Part shown: positions 35,618-43,997 of the stretch, piece by piece
Numbering within the stretch: the first letter of the stretch is position 1
How the letters are laid out: every line of letters begins with the position of its first letter
Origin: Sphingomonas caseinilytica
GTDB lineage: Bacteria; Pseudomonadota; Alphaproteobacteria; Sphingomonadales; Sphingomonadaceae
NCBI RefSeq assembly: GCF_023516455.1
Contig: NZ_JAMGBA010000002.1
Coordinates: 458,501 to 522,500 of the forward strand
Direction of reading: 5' to 3'
DNA: 64,000 nucleotides
Notes under the pieces: generated by a model
Told to the model about the DNA's origin: nothing
The model's input: the letters and a program-made list of their open reading frames with translations, nothing else
Database searches by the model: none
Translations under genes and position numbers: made by a program

Positions 35618-37429
35618 ATGAACGAGGACCGGCTGGCCAATTTGCATACGAAGCTTGCCGCGCCCTTTTTCCGCCACTGGCGATGGGTGCTGGTCGGGAC
35701 ATGGCTGCTCTATGTCGCCTTCATCATCTTCAACCGCTGGAATCTTGTCCAAGCGTTCGCGCTCCCGGACACCGACGATAATTTGCGTCTTGCCCAGGTC
35801 AGGGCATTGCTCGGCGGACAAGGTTGGTATGACCTGATTCAGCACCGCTTCGATGTCGCTCATGGTGGTGCCAACATCCACTGGTCACGACTAGTGGACC
35901 TCCCGCTCGCTGCGATCATATTGCTGATGAAGCCGCTGGTCGGCGGTGCCGATGCGGAGCGGATCGCGGTCGCCTTTGCACCGCAGATTCCCCTAATCCT
36001 GCTGCTGTTCTCGCTGGCGCTGACGATGAAGCGGCTGGTGCATGACCGCGCATGGCCGCTTCCGGTGATCGGCCTCCTTTGCGCTTACTCCACTATCGCC
36101 ATGTTCGCGCCCTTGAGGATCGATCATCACGGCTGGCAGCTCGCATTCCTGGCACTCGCCATCTCTGCCATGGCCGACCCCAAGCGGGCGCGCGGTGGCG
36201 CTGTGCTCGGAATTGCAACCGGCCTTTCGCTCTCGATCGGCCTCGAGATGCTGATTTATCTGGCCCTGTTGGGCGGAGCGACGGTCCTGCTTTGGGTGGC
36301 TGACCAAGGTCAGCGCCGACGCCTCGCGGCCTATGCTTCGGCGCTTGTCGCGACGACCGGCGCCGGATTTCTCATCTTCGCCTCTAATGCCAACTGGTTG
36401 GCGGTCTGCGACGCCCTATCGCCTGTGTGGCTGAGCGACGCGGCGGTTGGAGGGGCCGTCATGCTCGCTCTCGCGTCGCTGCGGATCGAAAGCTGGAAAG
36501 GGCGGCTCGCTCTCGCCATGGCAGGAGGGGCGGCCGTCGCCGGATTCCATGCGCTGGCATGGCCGCATTGCCTCCAGCGGCTCGAAGGCGTGTCGCCCGA
36601 GGCAACGGCGCTTTGGCTCGATCATGTCCGCGAGGCCCGGCCCTTCTACCGGCATTCGTGGAAGATCGGAGCGACTGCGCTTGCCCTTCCCGTTACGGCA
36701 TTGGCTGGGTGGGCCTTGCTGAGCTGGCGTGCCTGGAAGCAAGGACCAGACGATCGCGACCTGCTGTACCGGACGCTGGCGGTCGCGCTGCCCGGCATTG
36801 CGGGTTTCGTGCTGCTCTTCTGGCAGATGCGTGCGTCACCAGCGGCCCAGATGATGGCGCTGCCGGCTGCGACGGCGCTGATCGTGCTTGTCGCCGCACC
36901 CTGGCTCCAGTCGCCGAAGCTATGGAAGCATATCGCGGCGATCGCCGTCGTACTTCTTGCCTTCGGCGCCGCCGTCCCGATCGGCATCAAGCTGGTGCCC
37001 GGTGAAAAGCCCAATCCACAGCGCGCCAGTGTAGCGACCGCCAACAAGCGTTGCCCGAGCATGGCGGCACTGGCGCCAATCAACGCCCAGCCGAAGGGAA
37101 CTGTCTTCTCTTTCATCGACCTCGGGCCGCGGCTCATTGTCGCCACGCATCATGACGCAATCGGCGGTCCCTACCATCGCAACGACCAGGCGATTGCCGA
37201 CGTGATGAAGGCGTTCCGGGGCGATGAGGCGCAGGCTCACCGCATTATCTCCGAATATGAAAGCGATTATCTGCTGGTCTGTCCCGACATGTCGACCGCG
37301 ACCATCTTCATGTCCGAAGCTCGAAACGGCTTCTACGGGCAGCTGATGAACGGCAAGGTCCCCGGCTGGCTGCAGCCAGTCGAGCTACCGAAGGATTCGC
37401 CCTTCAGGATGTGGAAAGTGGTCGGCTAA
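35618..37429 (+). CDS. Large GT-C-like integral membrane protein
   Basis: 603 aa with about 12 TM helices and a C-terminal periplasmic domain of about 130 residues with two Cys. Acidic motifs fit a GT-C/STT3-like enzyme: DTDDNLRL after TM1 (about 51-58), HWSRLVD near 91, and RIDHHGWQL near 167. Such proteins transfer a sugar from a polyprenyl carrier to a periplasmic acceptor. GGGGGACTGA immediately precedes the ATG. Divergent from gtrA, so it is the natural candidate for the specific Gtr transferase of that module. Convergent with marC, stops overlapping by four bases. Confidence 0.7.
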   Translation: MNEDRLANLHTKLAAPFFRHWRWVLVGTWLLYVAFIIFNRWNLVQAFALPDTDDNLRLAQVRALLGGQGWYDLIQHRFDVAHGGANIHWSRLVDLPLAAIILLMKPLVGGADAERIAVAFAPQIPLILLLFSLALTMKRLVHDRAWPLPVIGLLCAYSTIAMFAPLRIDHHGWQLAFLALAISAMADPKRARGGAVLGIATGLSLSIGLEMLIYLALLGGATVLLWVADQGQRRRLAAYASALVATTGAGFLIFASNANWLAVCDALSPVWLSDAAVGGAVMLALASLRIESWKGRLALAMAGGAAVAGFHALAWPHCLQRLEGVSPEATALWLDHVREARPFYRHSWKIGATALALPVTALAGWALLSWRAWKQGPDDRDLLYRTLAVALPGIAGFVLLFWQMRASPAAQMMALPAATALIVLVAAPWLQSPKLWKHIAAIAVVLLAFGAAVPIGIKLVPGEKPNPQRASVATANKRCPSMAALAPINAQPKGTVFSFIDLGPRLIVATHHDAIGGPYHRNDQAIADVMKAFRGDEAQAHRIISEYESDYLLVCPDMSTATIFMSEARNGFYGQLMNGKVPGWLQPVELPKDSPFRMWKVVG

Positions 37430-38058
37430 CCAGCGAGGCCCGGCAGGCTGCGCTCCAGCCCGTCGAGCACGAATTGCGCGGCCAAGGCGGCAAGGATGAC
37501 GCCGAGGATCCGCGTGATCATCGCTTCCAGCTTGGCGCCGATCAGCTTCATCAGAGGTCCGGCAGCCAAAAGCGCGACGAGGGTCAGGATCAGCACCGTG
37601 GTCAGCGCGGAAAGCACGACCAGATCCTCAACCAGGCCATCGGCCTTTGCCGTAAGCAGCATGATCGATGCGATTGAGCCGGGCCCGGCGATCATCGGGA
37701 TCGCCATCGGGAAGACGGAAATATCCTCCGCCTCGGGCGTACCCTTGATCTCTTCGGCTCGCTCCTCACGCCGTTCGGTGCGGCGCTCGAACACCATGTC
37801 GAGTGCGATCATGAACAGCATGATGCCGCCTGCCAGGCGAAAGGCGCTGAGGCTGATACCAAGCGTCCGCAGCAGCGGCTCTCCGAACAAGGCGAAGAAG
37901 AGGAGGATGCACCAAGCCACCAACGCCGACCGGATCGCCATCTTCCTGCGGTGCGCCGCGTCGGTTCCGGCGGTCAGCGAGGCAAAGATCGGCGCGCATC
38001 CGGGTGGGTCGATAATCACGGCAAGGGTGATGAATGCAGTGGTAAACAGCTCGATCAC
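37426..38058 (-). CDS. MarC family integral membrane protein
   Basis: 210 aa, six TM helices, with the family landmarks [14 protein letters not shown] and [13 protein letters not shown]. MarC (UPF0056) proteins have no proven transport substrate; early links to multiple antibiotic resistance were not upheld. The start is GTG 38058, overlapping the folD stop (GTGA). It is the last gene of yggT-folD-marC. Confidence 0.9.
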   Translation of the reverse strand: MIELFTTAFITLAVIIDPPGCAPIFASLTAGTDAAHRRKMAIRSALVAWCILLFFALFGEPLLRTLGISLSAFRLAGGIMLFMIALDMVFERRTERREERAEEIKGTPEAEDISVFPMAIPMIAGPGSIASIMLLTAKADGLVEDLVVLSALTTVLILTLVALLAAGPLMKLIGAKLEAMITRILGVILAALAAQFVLDGLERSLPGLAG

Positions 38059-38942
38059 AGCGCTGGATCCAACGCGAAGCTGTCCCGACGTGCCGCCGAA
38101 ACCAGGGTGTTGCGGATGAGGCAGGCAATAGTCATCGGACCCACACCACCCGGGACCGGCGTGATCGCACCGGCAACGGCACTGGCCGAAGTGAAGTCGA
38201 CATCGCCGGTCAAATGGCTGTTGCCCCCTTCTCCGGCGATCCGGTTGATCCCGACGTCGATGACAGCGGCGCCCGGCTTCAGCCAGTCGCCTTTGACCAT
38301 TTCAGGCCGGCCCACGGCTGCGACGACGATGTCGGCCCGCCGGACGACTTCCGGCAAGTCGCGGGTCCGGCTGTGAGCGATCGTCACGGTGCAGCTATCG
38401 CCGAGCAACAGCTGCGCCATCGGTTTTCCGACGATGTTGGATCGGCCGATCACAACTGCTTCCTTGCCGGAAAGATCACCAAGCTCAGCCCGAAGAAGCT
38501 TGAGGCAACCTAGCGGCGTGCAGGGTACGAAACCGTTCAGACCGGTTGCCAGGCGACCGACATTGATAGGATGGAATCCATCGACATCCTTGTCGGGGTC
38601 AATCGCAAGAAGGACCTGGTCTGGGTCGATGTGACCTGGCAGCGGCAGCTGTACGAGGATGCCATCGACCGCCGGATCGGTGTTGAGCTCTTCGATCAGG
38701 TCAACCAGCTTGCCCTCGCTAATTTCGGCGGGAAGCTTGTGCTCGAAGCTGAGCATGCCGGCTTCGCGGGTCGCCTTCCCCTTGTTGCGAACGTAGACCG
38801 CGCTGGCGGGGTCCTCGCCAACCAGTACGACTGCCAGCCCCGGGACGCGGCCGGTCGCTACGCGAAACTTCGCGACTTCGCTGGCTACATCGGCACGCAA
38901 TGCGGCCGCGGCGGCCTTCCCGTCGATGATCCGGGCGGTCAC
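38055..38942 (-). CDS. folD: Methylene-THF dehydrogenase / methenyl-THF cyclohydrolase
   Basis: 295 aa, bifunctional one-carbon enzyme of the cytoplasm. The cyclohydrolase Lys is in YVRNKGKA (about residue 55), the folate-binding block is LPLPGHID, and the NADP motif is [16 protein letters not shown]. The PGGVGPMT signature closes the C-terminus. Start GTG 38942, overlapping the yggT stop. It supplies formyl- and methylene-THF. Confidence 0.96.
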   Translation of the reverse strand: MTARIIDGKAAAAALRADVASEVAKFRVATGRVPGLAVVLVGEDPASAVYVRNKGKATREAGMLSFEHKLPAEISEGKLVDLIEELNTDPAVDGILVQLPLPGHIDPDQVLLAIDPDKDVDGFHPINVGRLATGLNGFVPCTPLGCLKLLRAELGDLSGKEAVVIGRSNIVGKPMAQLLLGDSCTVTIAHSRTRDLPEVVRRADIVVAAVGRPEMVKGDWLKPGAAVIDVGINRIAGEGGNSHLTGDVDFTSASAVAGAITPVPGGVGPMTIACLIRNTLVSAARRDSFALDPAL

Positions 38943-39241
38943 ATCAAGGTCGCGCTAGTCTCCAGCGCGAGTCCCTCATTGAGCTTCCTGAGGATCTGGA
39001 TCGCCAGGATCAGGACGATCGGCGAAAAGTCGATGCCGCCAAAGTCCGGCAAGACCTTGCGAATTGGGCGATAAAGCGGCGCGGTCAGCCGGTCCAACGT
39101 ATCGAGCAAGGTGCGGACGAAATTGGACTGGGTATTGATGACGTTGAACGCCACCAGCCAGCTGATGATCACCTGCGCGATGACCACCCACACCAGGACC
39201 TGCAGGATCATGTCGATGATGCTGAAAAGAGCGTAGAGCAT
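38939..39241 (-). CDS. YggT family membrane protein
   Basis: 100 aa with two to three TM helices and the family pattern [20 protein letters not shown]. Family members are linked to envelope or cell-division functions, with no firm biochemical role. ATG 39241 starts just before TM1; a longer frame to 39277 adds an unlikely Cys/Pro tail. It heads the yggT-folD-marC operon, 54 bp downstream of egtD. Confidence 0.88.
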   Translation of the reverse strand: MLYALFSIIDMILQVLVWVVIAQVIISWLVAFNVINTQSNFVRTLLDTLDRLTAPLYRPIRKVLPDFGGIDFSPIVLILAIQILRKLNEGLALETSATLM

Positions 39242-39295
39242 GGCGGCAGGCTTAGCCGGGCACGCCGCAGTGCACAATGTCAGCCTTTTGTGCAG

Positions 39296-40255
39296 CTACG
39301 GAGCGAAGCGCTCCCGCTGCGCTTCGGCCAGGATCAGCGCGAAATCCTCGTCATCGTCGGTCCATTCGGCGAGCGGAGTCCATCCACCGGCCAGAAGGAG
39401 CAGCCGGGCTCCACGCGGGCCATATTTATGACTGTTCTCGGTATGGATCGATTGGCCCGCACGGAAGACGAAGCGCGCTTCCTCGATTGCGAATTCTACG
39501 TCGCGTATCGCCACCAGATGCATTTCGATCCGGCCAAGCATGTCGTTCCACCGCGCCTGGTGGCGGAAGGCTTCAATCGGAATGTCGGCGTTCAACTCCC
39601 GGTTGATCCGGCGCAGCAGGTTCAGGTTGAATTCGGCCGTGACGCCCTCAGGATCGTCATAGGCGGCGATCAGCCTTTCGACGCCCTTCACCCGGTCCAT
39701 GCCGATCAGCAGCTTCGCGCCGGTGCCCAGTGTCGTGCGGAAATGACGGAGCAGGTCGGTTGCGCTCTGGGGCACGAAATTGCCGATTGTCGAACCGGGA
39801 AAGAAACCCAGCCGGGACATGCCGTCGATTTCCTTCGGCAGCTGCATATCCCGTGTGAAATCGGCCTCGACTGGATGGACCGCGAGGCCCGGAAAGTCGC
39901 GGTCGACGACTTCGGCGCTTTCACGGAGGTAATCGCCGCTGATGTCGACCGGGACATAGGCTTTCGGCTGGACCGCCCGGAGAAGGATGGGTGTTTTGGT
40001 CGCACTACCCGCACCGAATTCCACGACAGCGCAGGCCGGCGCGATGAGCCGCGCGATTTCCGGCATCCGCTCTTCCAACATGCCGGTTTCTGTCCGCGTT
40101 GGATAATAGGCGGGTAGCCGAGTGATCTCGTCGAACAGCTCGGATCCCCGCCGGTCGTAAAGCCAGCGGGCCGGGATCGCCGGGATCGGCTCCGCAAGCC
40201 CGTTAAGCACATCGGCGCGGAACGCAGGGTCGACGTGTTCAAGCGTCTCGAGCAA
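39296..40255 (-). CDS. egtD: L-histidine N-alpha-methyltransferase (ergothioneine)
   Basis: 319 aa. Makes hercynine by trimethylating histidine with SAM. N-terminal RWLYDRRGSELFDEIT is the family block, the SAM loop is VVEFGAGSATKTPIL, and the substrate region shows GFFPGSTIGNF. It overlaps the egtB end by 17 bases, so the two are one operon. No egtA or egtC lies nearby and no egtE candidate is seen. Confidence 0.95.
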   Translation of the reverse strand: MLETLEHVDPAFRADVLNGLAEPIPAIPARWLYDRRGSELFDEITRLPAYYPTRTETGMLEERMPEIARLIAPACAVVEFGAGSATKTPILLRAVQPKAYVPVDISGDYLRESAEVVDRDFPGLAVHPVEADFTRDMQLPKEIDGMSRLGFFPGSTIGNFVPQSATDLLRHFRTTLGTGAKLLIGMDRVKGVERLIAAYDDPEGVTAEFNLNLLRRINRELNADIPIEAFRHQARWNDMLGRIEMHLVAIRDVEFAIEEARFVFRAGQSIHTENSHKYGPRGARLLLLAGGWTPLAEWTDDDEDFALILAEAQRERFAP

Positions 40256-41471
40256 GTCGCACTCCCGTGAATTGCCAGCGAGCCGCCGGTGGAAAGAAAT
40301 TGCGGTATCCGGGCCTGCTGTGGCCGCGCGGCGTGGCGCAGCTGGCGCCTTTCAGGACCATCTGCCCGCTCATGAACTTGCCATTATACTCGCCGACGGT
40401 GCCGGTTTCCGGCTTGAAACCGGGATAGGAAAGGAAGGCCGATCCGGTCCACTGCCACACGTCTCCGAATGGCCCTCCACCCGGTCGGGGTAGTGCCGGA
40501 CCTGCTCGATCGAGCTGGTTCCCTACCAAAGCGTCGGCTGAGGCGAATGCAGTTTCCCATTCCGCATCCGTCGGGAGTCGCGCTCCGGCCCAACGGGCGA
40601 AAGCATCGGCCTCATAATAGCTGACATGCGAGACAGGCGCTGCCCGGTCAATCTCTCGCCGTCCTGCGAGGGTGAAGGAACTGCCGTCGTCATGCCAGTA
40701 GAGCGGCCGATCCACCCCCTCGCGATTGATCCAGTCCCACCCGTCGCTGAGCCACAGCGTTGGCGTCCCGTAGCCACCGTCTTCAATAAACTGTTGCCAT
40801 TCGCCATTCGTAACGCAGCGATTGGCAATTTTGTGTGGTGCCAGCAGCGTCTTGTGACGCGGCCGCTCACAGTCAAAGGCGAACCCACTACCCGCCGCAC
40901 CGATTTCGGCCTCGCCGACTTGCCCGTCGATCCAGCCTAGCGGTTCGGTCGCGTAGCAGGCCGGCTGATCAGCAGCTCCATAGGCGGGCTCAAGCGGGTT
41001 CTCGGCAAATGCCGCCAATATGTCTGTAAGGAATAGCTCCTGATGCTGCTGCTCATGATTGATGCCCAGTTCGATCAGCTGAAGCACCTCGGGCGGCAGT
41101 TGCGGGAGGGCAGATTGAAGTGCCGCGTCGACTGAGAGTCGCCAGGAACGGACTTCATCGAGGCTGGGGCGGCTCAACATGCCTCGTTTGGGCCGGGCGT
41201 GCCGCTCGCCTTCTCCATTGTAGTAGCTGTTGAAAAGATAGGGCCAGCGTTCGTCGAACAGCCGATAGCTGGGGACATGATCGCGCAGGATAAAGGTTTC
41301 GAAGAACCAGGTGGTGTGCGCTAGATGCCATTTGGCTGGTGAGGCGTCAGGATGCGGCTGGACGGTGGCATCCGCGTCCGATAGCGGTTCGGCGAGGTCG
41401 AGCGTAAGCTCGCGCGTCGTAGCGAGCCGTTCCGCCAAGCCTGCACCTCTATCTTCGTCGGATCGAGCCAT
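40239..41471 (-). CDS. egtB: Ergothioneine biosynthesis sulfoxide synthase
   Basis: 410 aa. Non-heme-iron enzyme that joins hercynine to a thiol donor. The N-terminal DinB-like domain has H52 region (WHLAH) and the iron motif H139-x3-H143-x-E145; the C-terminal FGE-sulfatase-like domain has VSHVSYYEADAFARWAG and a DVWQWTGSAF block. GGAGG six to ten bases upstream supports ATG 41471. Lack of a glutamyl-cysteine ligase (EgtA) and amidase (EgtC) beside it is common for alphaproteobacterial egtBD pairs, where the thiol donor may differ. Confidence 0.94.
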   Translation of the reverse strand: MARSDEDRGAGLAERLATTRELTLDLAEPLSDADATVQPHPDASPAKWHLAHTTWFFETFILRDHVPSYRLFDERWPYLFNSYYNGEGERHARPKRGMLSRPSLDEVRSWRLSVDAALQSALPQLPPEVLQLIELGINHEQQHQELFLTDILAAFAENPLEPAYGAADQPACYATEPLGWIDGQVGEAEIGAAGSGFAFDCERPRHKTLLAPHKIANRCVTNGEWQQFIEDGGYGTPTLWLSDGWDWINREGVDRPLYWHDDGSSFTLAGRREIDRAAPVSHVSYYEADAFARWAGARLPTDAEWETAFASADALVGNQLDRAGPALPRPGGGPFGDVWQWTGSAFLSYPGFKPETGTVGEYNGKFMSGQMVLKGASCATPRGHSRPGYRNFFPPAARWQFTGVRLARDA

Positions 41472-41519
41472 GCATTACCTCCGCCGGGAGGATATCGTTC
41501 ACCACCTGTTCTAATTCAA

Positions 41520-42092
41520 CTAGGTGTCGCGCGTTGCCCCGGGCTGCCACAGCACATCGCCCCCTTGCGTGGCGGCCAAGTGCCTTGCAGCGACAAACAG
41601 ATGATCCGACAAACGGTTCAAATAAGCCAAGGCGTCGGCGTTAACTGGTGTGAGTTCATGCAGGGCGACTGCTGCCCGTTCGGCGCGACGCGTTACCGCC
41701 CGGGCAAGGTGAAGATGCGCTACCGCAGCCGACCCTCCGGGCAAGATGAAGCTGTTCAGCGGCTCCAGCGATGCGTTCATCGCGTCGATTTCTTCCTCGA
41801 GCCGCTCAACCTGCCGGCCGACGATGCGCAGCGCATATTGTTCGAAATCCGTGCCGAAAGGCGTCGCCAGGTCGGCCCCGAGGTCGAACATCTCATTCTG
41901 GATAGCGCGCAGCCGATCCGCGAGTTCACCTGCAGGAAGAGCGGCAATTGCCAGGCCTATCGCGCAATTGGCTTCATCGACATCGCCGATCGCGGCCATT
42001 CTGGCCGACGATTTGGCAACGCGGCTGCCGTCGACCAGGCCGGTCGAGCCGCCGTCACCGGTGCGCGTGTAGATCTTGTTGAGCTTGACCAG
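41520..42092 (-). CDS. Cob(I)yrinic acid a,c-diamide adenosyltransferase, PduO type, CTG start
   Basis: 190 aa when started at CTG 42092. Transfers the adenosyl group of ATP to cob(I)alamin. The essential N-terminal ATP motif (KIYTRTGDGG, residues 6-15) lies upstream of the first in-frame ATG (41999), and the frame contains no ATG, GTG or TTG between the preceding stop and that ATG; only CTG gives the standard N-terminus MVKLNKIYTRTGD. C-terminal half has the FILPGGS and RRAER blocks. It follows the HIG1-type gene by four bases. No B12-dependent enzyme is seen here. Confidence 0.88.
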   Translation of the reverse strand: MVKLNKIYTRTGDGGSTGLVDGSRVAKSSARMAAIGDVDEANCAIGLAIAALPAGELADRLRAIQNEMFDLGADLATPFGTDFEQYALRIVGRQVERLEEEIDAMNASLEPLNSFILPGGSAAVAHLHLARAVTRRAERAAVALHELTPVNADALAYLNRLSDHLFVAARHLAATQGGDVLWQPGATRDT

Positions 42093-42096
42093 CGGC

Positions 42097-42297
42097 TCAG
42101 CCCCGGCCGGCCATGACGAGGATCAGCACGACGATGACGATCGCGACGCCCTGGTAGAGTACGCGCTTCTGCATATAGCCTTGCTGCACCTCGCCCGACA
42201 CGTCTTTACCCTGCGCCATGGCGATGACGCCGCGGACGAGGACATAGGCGACCGCGCCCATGGCGACCAGGAGCAGGATAAGCAGGAATGTGTTCAT
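42097..42297 (-). CDS. Twin transmembrane helix small protein, HIG1-like
   Basis: 66 aa with two TM helices (about residues 3-24 and 46-64) joined by a basic/polar loop KDVSGEVQQGYMQKRVLYQG, the pattern of HIG1-domain proteins. Mitochondrial relatives bind cytochrome oxidase supercomplexes; bacterial copies are uncharacterised. It lies just upstream of the adenosyltransferase, an arrangement I recall from other alphaproteobacteria. Confidence 0.85.
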   Translation of the reverse strand: MNTFLLILLLVAMGAVAYVLVRGVIAMAQGKDVSGEVQQGYMQKRVLYQGVAIVIVVLILVMAGRG

Positions 42298-42307
42298 GGG
42301 CCGCTAT

Positions 42308-43156
42308 CTAGGCCTCGGACAGCCGAAATCCTAGGGGTAGGCGGCCATCAAGCAGCTGTTTCACCAGGCCGGGGCCATCGACGCCGGAATTGCGAAGTGC
42401 CTCGAGTGTCGGCGCGAGGTCGCGCTTAGCCAGCCGGCGGCCGTCATCATGGGTGATAAGCGGGTGGTGAAAGTAGGTCGGCTCTGGCAAGCCCAGCAGC
42501 GATTGCAGCAGACGCTGGGTGGGAGTCGAAGGGCGCAAATCTTCGCCGCGAACCACCAGGTTTACGCCTGACGCAGCATCATCGACGACGCAGGACAGGT
42601 GATAGGAGGAGGGGGCGTCCTTCCGGGCGAGGATGGCGTCGCCGAAATCGCTCTCGCGGCTCGCAAAGAGCGTTCCATCATGCTCGGTCCAGCCGGGCAA
42701 CCCGGCCATCGCCAGCGCCTTGGCAGAATCCAGCCGCCAGCAGTGCGGTGTCGACGCGCGCCGTTCGGGATCGTCGGGCAAGCGCCGGCAAGTTCCCGGA
42801 TACTGGCTGCCCGCGTCGCCATGCGGTGCAGTCAGCGACTGCGCGATCTCCGCGCGCGTACAGAAGCAGGCGTAGACCAGCCCCCGTGCCTTCAGTGCCT
42901 CAAGCGCTTGGGCGTAGACGTCGGTGCGCTCGGATTGGACGATTGCCTCTCCGTCATAACCAAGGCCGAGCCAGTCGAGATCCTCGATGATGCCGCCGAC
43001 AAATTCGGGGCGGCAGCGGCCGAGATCGAGATCTTCGATCCTGAGCAGGAATTGGCCGCCGCTGGACCGGGCGAGTTCGTGACCAAGCGCCGCCGAATAG
43101 GCATGGCCCAGGTGAAGTCTGCCCGAGGGCGAGGGGGCGAAACGTGTGACCTTCAG
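42308..43156 (-). CDS. gluQ: Glutamyl-Q tRNA(Asp) synthetase, CTG start
   Basis: 282 aa from CTG 43156. Attaches glutamate to queuosine in tRNA-Asp. The class I HIGH region is FAPSPSGRLHLGHA (residues 6-19), zinc ligands lie in YACFCTR and YPGTCR, and a KRD triplet replaces the KMSKS lysine region. The frame has a stop (TGA) two codons before the CTG and no ATG, GTG or TTG before Leu127 (42781), so any conventional start would delete the catalytic domain. GGAG at 43166-43163, six bases before the CTG, supports it. Confidence 0.9.
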   Translation of the reverse strand: MKVTRFAPSPSGRLHLGHAYSAALGHELARSSGGQFLLRIEDLDLGRCRPEFVGGIIEDLDWLGLGYDGEAIVQSERTDVYAQALEALKARGLVYACFCTRAEIAQSLTAPHGDAGSQYPGTCRRLPDDPERRASTPHCWRLDSAKALAMAGLPGWTEHDGTLFASRESDFGDAILARKDAPSSYHLSCVVDDAASGVNLVVRGEDLRPSTPTQRLLQSLLGLPEPTYFHHPLITHDDGRRLAKRDLAPTLEALRNSGVDGPGLVKQLLDGRLPLGFRLSEA

Positions 43157-43166
43157 GACTCACTCC
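43154..43166 (-). promoter_or_regulatory. Ribosome-binding site supporting the gluQ CTG start
   Basis: On the minus strand GGAG (43166-43163) is followed by six bases and then CTG (43156-43154), the optimal spacing. This is what decides the unusual start. Confidence 0.6.
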
Positions 43167-43385
43167 ATGGTAAAGCCGACAGCGGCGACTCTTGACGGTG
43201 ATTCGCCAATTGTGGTGTCATGCCATCGTCACCTCGGGTTGGCATCCGGGGTCGCAGACGGAAAGACGGGCCTTTGGTCGCCGGTCTCCCGCCAAGGTCC
43301 CGTAAGCCTGGCAAGCGGCGGGATGGTGCGACTAGGCCGGAGGCGCGGCGTTCTTGGGCAGAAGAACGCTGGAGAAATTTGCGCC

Positions 43386-43952
43386 GTGTATCATCCCGAC
43401 ATTCTTCGACATCCGGACAGTTGCCCCGCACTGGTGCTGAACGCCGACTATACGCCGCTAAGCTATTATCCGCTGTCGCTTTGGCCGTGGCAGACCGCGA
43501 TCAAGGCCATGTTCCTGGAGCGGGTCGACGTCGTCGCCCATTACGACCGGGAAGTGCACAGCCCGTCAGCCTCGCTGAAACTGCCGTCGGTCATCGCGCT
43601 TCGCCAATATGTCCGGCCCAACGAATATCCGGCCTTCACCCGGTTCAACCTGTTCCTGCGCGATCGCTTCCGTTGCGTCTATTGCGGGTCGCACAAGGAA
43701 TTGACGTTCGACCATGTCGTGCCGCGTTCGCAGGGCGGGAAGACGCATTGGGAGAATGTCGCGACCGCCTGCGCGCCGTGCAACCTCAAGAAGGGCGGGC
43801 GTACGCCGAGGCAGGCAGGCATGCATATCGAGGCGGAGCCGATCCGCCCGACCAGCTGGCAGTTGCAGGACCATGGCAAGAGCTTCCCCCCCAACTATCT
43901 GCACCAGAGCTGGTGCGACTATCTCTACTGGGATGTCGAGCTGGAGCCGTAA
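43386..43952 (+). CDS. HNH endonuclease family protein
   Basis: 188 aa from GTG 43386 (GGAGAAA about 11 bases upstream). The HNH core is CVYCG...LTFDHVVPRSQGG...NVATACAPCNLKKGGRTP, with the two CxxC zinc pairs and the catalytic His. The N-terminal part (VYHPDILRHPDSCPALVLNADYTPLSYYPLS) is a conserved alphaproteobacterial domain of single-copy chromosomal HNH proteins, so this is likely housekeeping, not a mobile or toxin nuclease. The 229 bp before it (43157-43385) hold no gene that I can support; a longer frame to 43146 lacks family similarity. Confidence 0.85.
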   Translation: MYHPDILRHPDSCPALVLNADYTPLSYYPLSLWPWQTAIKAMFLERVDVVAHYDREVHSPSASLKLPSVIALRQYVRPNEYPAFTRFNLFLRDRFRCVYCGSHKELTFDHVVPRSQGGKTHWENVATACAPCNLKKGGRTPRQAGMHIEAEPIRPTSWQLQDHGKSFPPNYLHQSWCDYLYWDVELEP

Positions 43953-43997
43953 TGGCTACCTAACGAGACATTAACCATTTTTCGCGATAGTGAGTCC

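Noticed and set aside
41520-41999. Adenosyltransferase starting at ATG 41999
   Set aside because: This would remove the conserved ATP-binding N-terminus that is present in frame upstream.
42308-42781. Short gluQ starting at TTG 42781
   Set aside because: It would lack the HIGH motif and zinc ligands; the continuous upstream frame encodes them from a CTG.
43386-43952. HNH protein as homing endonuclease or toxin
   Set aside because: The N-terminal domain is that of a conserved chromosomal alphaproteobacterial HNH family and there is no intron, intein or immunity gene.
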